DNA from: Marthasterias glacialis
Lineage: Eukaryota > Echinodermata > Asteroidea > Forcipulatida > Asteriidae
NCBI GenBank assembly: GCA_911728455.2
Contig: OU452239.1
Span: forward strand, 13,064,328 to 13,128,327
Direction of reading: 5' to 3'
DNA length: 64,000 bases
The translations under genes were made by a program, and so were the position numbers. Below the pieces are notes generated by a model. It was given only the letters and a program-made list of their open reading frames with translations. It made no database searches and had not been told where the DNA came from. Below are positions 41,501 to 50,500 of this stretch, one piece after another (the first letter of the stretch is position 1; each line of letters begins with the position of its first letter).

Positions 41501-44500
41501 CTTACCTGTGCTGTCTTTAACAGCCGTAGCTAACACAAACAAGCCCACAGTCGAAACAATCAAACCCATGCTGACGATGTAAAAGGATATCCAGCTTTAT
41601 CACAAAGGATTTCAATCCACCACTTGTCACCAATTCCATCTGAGTATCACAATGAAGCAAAACACACTGAAGTTACAGAAACCTAATTTTTGCAAAGCCT
41701 GATGCCTTCAACTTATATGACGTAGATTTAAAGGTGTAATCCCACCACTAAAAAATTGAAATTAAAATTGTTTACATTTAGCCAAGAAACAACTAAATAA
41801 AATGTTTCTTGATTTACAAAACATGACAATGGGTTCCTTGTGCTCGGAGCATCGTCCAGTCACTGGTTAAGTTAAGTAGTCGATCTTCAAACAATGCCTT
41901 AAAAACCAGATCTGATTTAGAGACTTTTTATCCCGTGTATAATCACCTTTAAGTATCATAACCTCTTTTCTTTCGCGCTTCGTAGTAATTAAATCAAATC
42001 CGTAACCAATTCCATTTATACCTCAATTAAACTGAAGGCCTTTACTGCCACTTGGTGCTTAATAAGACGCCGTAATATCTCGCCATGCTGCAATTAAACA
42101 AATTTTTAATTTTGAACCATCGTACCCTGAAGGACTGATATTTCGTGGTTGTCAGTCATTTTCCATTCAAAATGCTGTAAAAGATCGATGTGTAATATCC
42201 TGCTGGTTTTAATCCAAGACTTCTACGGGAATATTAACAGCATTCATTATAAAATTTCTTGCTCACCATCTTTTTTGTGTAGTGACATCGCAAAATTGAA
42301 ACGAAATTTTCTTGAATTACGCATTTTTGTTTCTTTTTCTTTTTCATATAAAGAGAAAATCTACAGAACCAAAAAAATAAAATGATAACAGACGATGATC
42401 GTGCTCAAGTTAAGGTGTATTACATATGATTTGTGACTACATTTAGGTCTTGTGATACATGAAGGTGCCGCTCAATAACACCTACATGAGTATGTGTGAT
42501 AATTATCGACATAACTCGATGGTTGCTATCTGACCTAACAGCTACCACACAGAGAAACAGGTTTTTGTATCTATCGGTAATCTTGCGTCTGATTATTTGT
42601 TAGTTTATTTAAAATATATATTTGTGAATTTTGCAGAAGGGTTTCGAGCTCAGTGACGAGATACTTGAAAAGGACTCAAGCACCGACTCGGCAAACAATC
42701 CTCAGGTATAGAGTAATGTTTATACGACTCTCGTTGTCGATCCTTGCTTAAAACACAATACAAGAAAACAAATCAAAACTGAGTGGCTCTGAAATTGTAT
42801 ATTTATGTATTTCATTACACACTCAACAGAGGAAGCAACCAAATTTGGAAATGAGAAGAAATGTTCCGTTTTAGATGTGGGAGTGACATCCCCAAATTAG
42901 GCAAAACCCAAGCAATCAGGCAGGGACTGAAAAGCCTATCCACATACAAGGCTCCGGTCCGAGGTGGGATTTGAACCGGAGTCCATACAATTGAAAGGCA
43001 GGGAAAGAAAACAATGAGCCAGAACCTGATCTTGATTTTTTGAAATTGTCCCCGAGTCTTGCAGACGTTCAAGACACTATATAGATGATTAATACGTTGA
43101 GTTCAGAAACACACCATCAGCTCTTAACCTGAACAGCTATATTAACTTTTTTCTTTACCTTGACCGCTGTTTCCAGGGTGACGGTTCAGAGGTCATCGAG
43201 GTCATGCAATTTATGGACGAGTTACTACCATTGCTGTTAGGCAGTTTTGGCACAAACACATCAATTTCGCACAGGACCAGAAACATGGGTATGCCTAATG
43301 GTAAAATGTTTGAAACAACGATGTCGATTTGTTGTGCGCAGAGACAATGTCAGTTTCGTATACTGTTTAACGATAGTAAAATCGGACAGTTTTGAACAGT
43401 CTTGATTGACTTATCTGAGAATTTGACATTTTAATAAGTTTGTGAATTTGAAGACAAAATAGAGCAATCTAGCCATTCCTAAAGCCAATGTCCACATTCC
43501 TAGTTTTTAAATGATTCTGATTGATTTGTGTCCTTGAGCAAGACACTTAACTATAACTGTTTCTCTTAATCTTGGGGTAAATGGGTACCTGTGAGGGCAG
43601 AGATGGTTTTATGTAAACGAATTAGCTTGGTGTGCTACATACGTGGCAGCACAGGCTGATACTCCACAGGGAGCTGAGATGGTTTAAGGAATGGAAGGAA
43701 TGGCCCAGTGACCAGGGTAATAGTGTCCGAGGCGCAATGATCATATTTTTTGGAATTGAGCTATAAAAGAGCCGGTTATCATTATTCATGAGCTTTCTTG
43801 TATCCATACTCAGTTATTGAAGCTCGGACCTTCAATGGACCGTGTGGTTCAATCAGCACTACATCGAGCAACGGATCACGTCACAACGTAGACCTCTGCT
43901 TGGCCAATGAAATAGGTTAGCAATATAAGGTTTGAAATCAAGCTTTCCAATCGATCGATTCGATAAATCTTGCCATTAGAGTCACGTGATATTGATACTT
44001 GTTACCCATTCAATACATGGTGGGGTGATAGGGGGGCTAGTCTACCCGCTGAATCCGAGGACTATGACAAAAGGGATATCCTGGTATTTCGACAGAGGGA
44101 GGACGTTCTCGTTTCACTTTCGTGTACAGAACTATAATGCGGAAGTCGCAAAAAGTACAGTCCAAATAGTGGGAATTTGAAATAGTTGACTTTCAAAGAC
44201 TTTCCAGCAATGATAAGTTTCATGAAATTAATTAAGGTTTTTTGTTTACAGGTGGTGCCTTGGGGATGGGTATTTCGTGTGTTAAGGACACCAACATCAT
44301 TTATCCGTTTGGCGCTAAGATAAATGAGTCCCTCTTGTCGCTTGGGAGCTGCATCTTAACTCTCAACGTCATCGGGGAGGGAAGTGCGCCCTCTAAGGCA
44401 GAAAACCTGACGGCAACCATGACAATTGCTAAAAGGAAGGTACAAGATTATGTTTAGGAATATCTATTTTAACCCAATACGCTTGAATCCAATCATTCAG

Positions 44501-47500
44501 TTCAACTGAGAATAAGGTATAATAAGATTATACCCAAGAAAAGTTAGAGGTTGGACTTTTTTCCGTAAAATTGTTAAAGATTCAGTGCCCTTTTACATAC
44601 AATTTGGGCATACCAAAAGGAACGTAGCCAAAGCCCTGGTCCATAGATTAGCAAACTTCATAATGCACTCATTTTACAACAACAGGTTGTTATTCTTTAA
44701 ATGTCTCTAGATGGATACCGGCAAGAGTCACACTTGCTCATTTTGGAGAGGAGCTACAAAGTAAGTTTTCAGTTGTATGGCAGACAGGCAGGCATTTTGT
44801 TATTTAGGAATCTTTCAGATTGTGGTAACAAAAGCTAGATCTCTCAACAAATTCTTCTTATTATTATTTTTGTGGTTCATTGCACAAATTTCTCAGGAAA
44901 ACACTGTATTGTGCTTTTTATTAAGAATGTCTGAGTGTCAGGGGTTTTGTTTCAAAGTAGTATTGTGATTTTCACTCTGGTACCATTCTAGCCTGCTCAT
45001 TACATTCCTAAATCTCCTTGGTTTTATTGAATTATGTTTTCTTTATGTGTGCTGCAGCACACTCGATCGCTTGTTGTGTGCTGCTCGCAGCATCATTATC
45101 TAGGCTTATTTCCAACATCCATTTAACCAAGGATTTGAAACATCATGTCGTGGCCGAGGGGTCTAGTGAGCCGAACTTATGTTCTATAGTATACAAAATA
45201 TGGGTTCGAATCCTGGCCTGGCCAGTCCAACACTTGTGTCCTTGAGCAAGACACTTTACCATAATTGCTTTGTTCTTCGGATGGGACGTTAAGCCGTAGG
45301 TTCCACTGTACTAGGATGGGTAGTGCACGTAAAAGAACCCAGAACACTTATCGTGAAAGAGTAGGGGTTTACCTCCCGTGTTTTTGGTTCAGAAAGCAAG
45401 CATCATTATCTCTATGTTTCCATAGGCTTCCGAGCTACAGCGATTAAGTTTGCTTTTGAGGCATCCTTGGTTTCATTACCAGAAATTAATAATAATAATA
45501 ATAATAATAAAGAAAGTTTCCTGCTTCAGTCATAATGGAGGCACATTGCAAAAAAGTTAACCTTTTGAAAACTTCATGGAGCCCGCTGTCTCCAAGAAGG
45601 AGGGTTTTAAAAAGAGTATTTCATCTGCTGTAGTGACTCAGAGGGCTATTGGTCAGATGAAGGATGTAAGAGGGCGTTCATGAATGACACTCATGTGACT
45701 TGCTCTTGTGATCACCTGACTAATTTTGCGGTTCTTGTGCAGCTGGCACCGGCAAAACAGGTAGGCCTACATTTCATTCACATTTTTTTCTTTTTCAATC
45801 TATTTGCAGTTTTGGTTAAGTTTGCGAAGTATAGAACAAAGTTGATTTGTTTTTGTAATCCATTGCTTCCCAAAAATAAAAATGAATAAAATGTGGACAA
45901 TTTTGGTTATCAAAATGCATTTTACACCACTAACGCCCAATGGTGATTTTATCGATTTTTTTGTCAATATCTATAAGAGTTTGTTCTCTTGATTTCTCAT
46001 CAGCCATTGTCAGCGACGGACTTGAGGATCTTGGATGATCTTTCTCTAGCTGGAGGCATAATCTCAATCACATGTCTCTGCCTAACGCTGACTCTTTATG
46101 CCTGTCTTAAGTAAGAGGACTGGCAATTAAAGTAAAAAAATCATGAAACGACCGTTGATAACTTTTAATCAAGTAGCAAAACTCCCTTGGTTCTTGTAAT
46201 GAAACAAAGAAATATCCCCAAGGTGCCTGTTCGTCCCGTATGCCAAAACACGCCAAAGAAGACGCCAAAGAATAAGTGAAAGAGAGCGCAGTTGAAAATG
46301 TTAGGGGTAAATTTGAACGATAAACGCTAAAGTTTGGTCAGTCTAGGATATGGGATGGAACTTTTGTGAACGCTGACAACAAAAATAAAAGTTCAGTTCA
46401 AGATGTGATAATCTGAGAATGAACTGAGGTAGATGAAGGTTGTAGGGGAAGGTCAATAAATGATGATGCTAAATTTTCTAAATGTAATTCTTTTCTGTAA
46501 AATTTGTTTCCATTCTTTCAAGGGTTTTCAGAAATCAGACGATTATCATTCATGGCAACTTGGCAGTCAGCATCCTTGTATCCCAGGTCATCTTTCTCAC
46601 TGGTATCGACGTGAAAAACCAGGTACCTGACTAAAACAATTTCACGTGTCTTTCCTTTATAAATTTGTGTGACAATAATTGAATGATTTATTTTTAAATG
46701 GCTCAAATCAAACTAACCAAGGGGAGTGTTAAAAACAAAAGATCGGTTCATCACAAACAAAGTTTCAATCTATATTCAGAGACTCAGTGATGATAATGTG
46801 CACATCAGTCCTTCAGAGAAACATTTACATCTAAAATACCGCCAACTTCTCGAGAGAAAGAGCATATTGAGACCTCAAAATGAGTTTCTTTTTTCAAATG
46901 CAGCAATCGAAATAAGGATGTTCTGTTTTGCAGAATCTCTCTGCGAAACAACAACTTTCCGTTTTGTTTTGTTTTCTAAAACGTGGCCAACAAAATTACT
47001 AAAATTTCACAGGTTGAGTTTATTGACAAACTAGAGAATGGGAAAGAATGACCTAAAATTCCAATACTAATGATTTTATTCTTTTAAAGCATTGACAAAA
47101 TAACTATCGTATTAATTTTGTGCCACAGGTTGCGTGCAAAGCCATCGCAGCACTCTTGCATTACTTCCTTCTGGCATCCTTTTCATGGATGTTGCTAGAG
47201 GGAGCTAATTTGTACTTGAAGGCGACCAGCATTTTCCGAACCACGATTCATGTGGGCACGCTGTTTGTAATTGGATGGGGTAAGATACAAAATATGAAAA
47301 GTCAAAAATTGAAGGTAAAATAACGCGATTGGCCATCCTAAATAAATATAGAGCACGACCACTCTAAGGTACACTCTGAGTCAGAATTGACCTGGATTCC
47401 GTGGGCCCTGACCCATTTCTAGGTCAGTATGACCCGGAATCTGTGTCAAAATGACCCAGACAATGTTCAAACTGACAGTGTATAGCAACCCCGAGCAGGA

Positions 47501-50500
47501 ACAACCATCAAAAATTCAAACGGAATGAAATTAACAATGCAAAATGTACAAGTCTTTTCGTTTCAAAACCCATTGGGATAATTATACGAATTCGTAATTG
47601 AAAAACGTTTTGCTACCAACACACGCTAAAAGTATGTTCTTTTGATTGACTTTAAGTTATGTTTTACATCTTACAAAATGTGTCATTGTCCTAGTTTGTC
47701 CATTTATCATCGTTGGGGTAACTCTGGCAGTCAAGTTCAGTTCCTACACGTCCAGTAAAAGGTAGGTTTAAAAACAGTATCGTTAGAAATATATTATTGA
47801 ATATAATGATTTACATAAAATATCCGTATATCGTCTGGTTTTTGTTTTATTTCGTGATAGAACACGACGCACAATGGGCCAAAATGAGATCAAAGTGCGC
47901 CAAAATTATGTTTCACCTTGCTCGTTGATGAAAATTGTTCTCCAAGAGTTTTCCGACCCGTAGAACTCGATGGTAATGTTTTTAAATGCATATGACGTCA
48001 TCTTTATGCCGATTTATGATTGGTCTGTTGTAGTTTACAGAAATAATGGAATCGGTAGCACTGCGGTGTATTTCGTTAAGATATCTGGTTTATAAAGCTT
48101 CAAGTCTTTGAATGTTCGTAAATCCTCAGTCTCTTTACCATCTTTTGTTTGTTGTTGTTTGTTGAGGTGTTTGAGTGTTTGTTGTTGTTTTTCCCCTTTT
48201 TGAGATGCAAAGTTTCCAACTTAAATAAAGTCGATTGTTTTACTTACCGCTTAAGATGAATCTATATCTGAAGTATCACTGTGCTGTGTGTGTTCTGTGT
48301 CACTGTCATCGTCATTGTCCGAGCCTTTTAGCATATCTTTGACTTCACTTGGGAGAGGTTTTGATTGTCGGGTCTTCATTGATCTGCTGCTGATGACAAT
48401 GTCTCCTGTCACCATGAGTCGATGAAATACATCGCTCATGGTGTCCACCCTGGATGTTTTACGTGCATGCCTTAGTCTGAATAATTTGTTGTCTTTATTT
48501 CTGGCTTCTTGAGCTTCCTCACTCATCATCCCAATTGGAAGTACGGAAGATGACAAAATGTCAGCTCCGTGAATGAGAAGAATGTGAACACTCACTGGCA
48601 TCATAAACCAAGGGTATTGTTCAACTAGTAGTTTTGCTGTCTCCATGCAAAATGCACCAAATTTGACCGGGTCCAAGGGAAGTGTGCATGATAGGGCAAT
48701 GAGGATCATGTGTAACCTGTGGATTAGGCTTTTATTCAGTCCACAAATTACTGCAAAAGTGTTTTCTGCCTGAAATGCTCTTCGTGCAGTGTTTCCATCG
48801 TTTGTGTTTCCAGTTCCTTGCTTTGGCTCATCGACTTTCAGTCCAAGTTCAGATTTGAACCCATCATGAATCTGCTTTTTTCTGCTTGCAAGCATTGTCT
48901 TATCAGCTTCAGACTGCACACGCCACTTACGGATTGGAAGTCGATATGCGATATGAAGAAGCATCTCAAAACATCGGATCCATTTATGGAGTGGTGAAAG
49001 TCCGTATTTGTATCTCTCTCTTCTACTGGGGGAGATATCTCTGTCAGGTTGTTGAACTGTTTAGGCGTTGCCCCACAAATGTAACATCTCATAGATGATT
49101 TGGTTGAAGTAAGAGCATTGATCACCTTTTGGTCCACCATGGTGAGGTGTAAATCATACTTCACTAACATGTTGTCTGTTCTGTTTTGATCCTTTTCAAG
49201 CTCGTACCCAATTTCTAAAGTTACACTGATAGGTTGGAGTTTCTTAATTTCCTCATTCATACAACGGCATTCCTCCTGACTTAACTCAGTTGTTTCTTTT
49301 TTGAACTGTAGGTGGATGGGCCGGCAAAATCGTGTTGAAGAAGGGACTGGGTTCTGCCACAAAATTTGATCCTTGAATTTTAATTGTATTGGAACAAGTG
49401 TAGTACAAAACATACTGGCATCTGATTGATCAACAGAGGAAAACCTTCGTTTATATTCGCTGTGTCCTGATGCACCATCAAAGCCCCACTTGCACACCAA
49501 GTCACATGATAATTGTGCACCTTCCTTAAGACCCTCGACAACTTCAGTTATTGACTCTTTTTGTTCCTGGATGATTCTGAGCGCAGTGTGATCAAGGAGA
49601 CTCTGCAGAGGCACTTTTGCTGAATCCTAAATGATTGATATGTTATTCGGGTAACACTTTTTTTTGGCCTCTCTGACTTCATTGTAGGGTGGATATATGT
49701 TTGCATTTTTCCGTTTTGCTGCAGATCGGACCGTTTGATAAGCCTGTTTGGTCATTCCTGTTTCTACCATCAATGATAGGGCCTCATCCGATGAGAAATT
49801 GTCTTGTTTCTTGACTGGCATTGAAATGAGCTTTCTCAGCTTAGCTGGTTTCGACGGAGACATCATTGCAAATTTTAGGACATACTTGAGGTCAGGATTC
49901 TTTCTGTATGCACCCTGTGATGCTGCATAAAGAAGTTCACTTGGCTGTTTTTTAGTAAGAAGTACATGTGCTTTTCTCTGTCGTGATCTTTTTGAAAGGA
50001 ATTGCCAGTCTTTTGGGGGACGTCCTGCAATGGATTGCGGTTGCGAAGTTCCTGGGATTGATGAGGTGCAAGTATCATCTGAGGTAGCACTCTGCATCAA
50101 CAAATGCTCAAATTCATCAGGGAGTGATATTATTTTTTTGGTCGAGCCACTCTGAGTTCTTGCTCAAAAACTTTGCTTTAATACGCATACTTCTGGTCCA
50201 CCTTTCCTTCATTCGATAAAGAAACATTTTTACTGCTTTGATTGTCTGTTGTTTCAGGCCATCAGAAACATTTGACGTAAACCCAAGAAGAAAATTGAGG
50301 CATTTGTTACAAGACAGTTCGATATTAGTGATTGATCCAGAAGAATGCACCAATTCAAACAATTGTCTCCGTGATATACGTGAAGAAGCCATCTTTCCCA
50401 TGCAGTAAAGGTTTCTTAGACACACTGACTGATGTAGTTCAAGAAAAATAAGCTTTTGCGTAAACCCAAAGTGACTGCTCATAATATATTAAAACTATTT

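Larger units (their letters stand above)
18016..42636 (+). other. GPCR intron 5 (24.6 kb) hosting four antisense genes
   Basis: The donor GTAAGT follows exon 5 at 18015, and the acceptor TTTTGCAG precedes exon 6 at 42637; both exons are in phase 0. Everything recognisable inside is on the other strand (genes A-D, 18452-41569) or is mobile DNA. No plus-strand exon with GAIN-like content was found inside. Confidence 0.8.
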
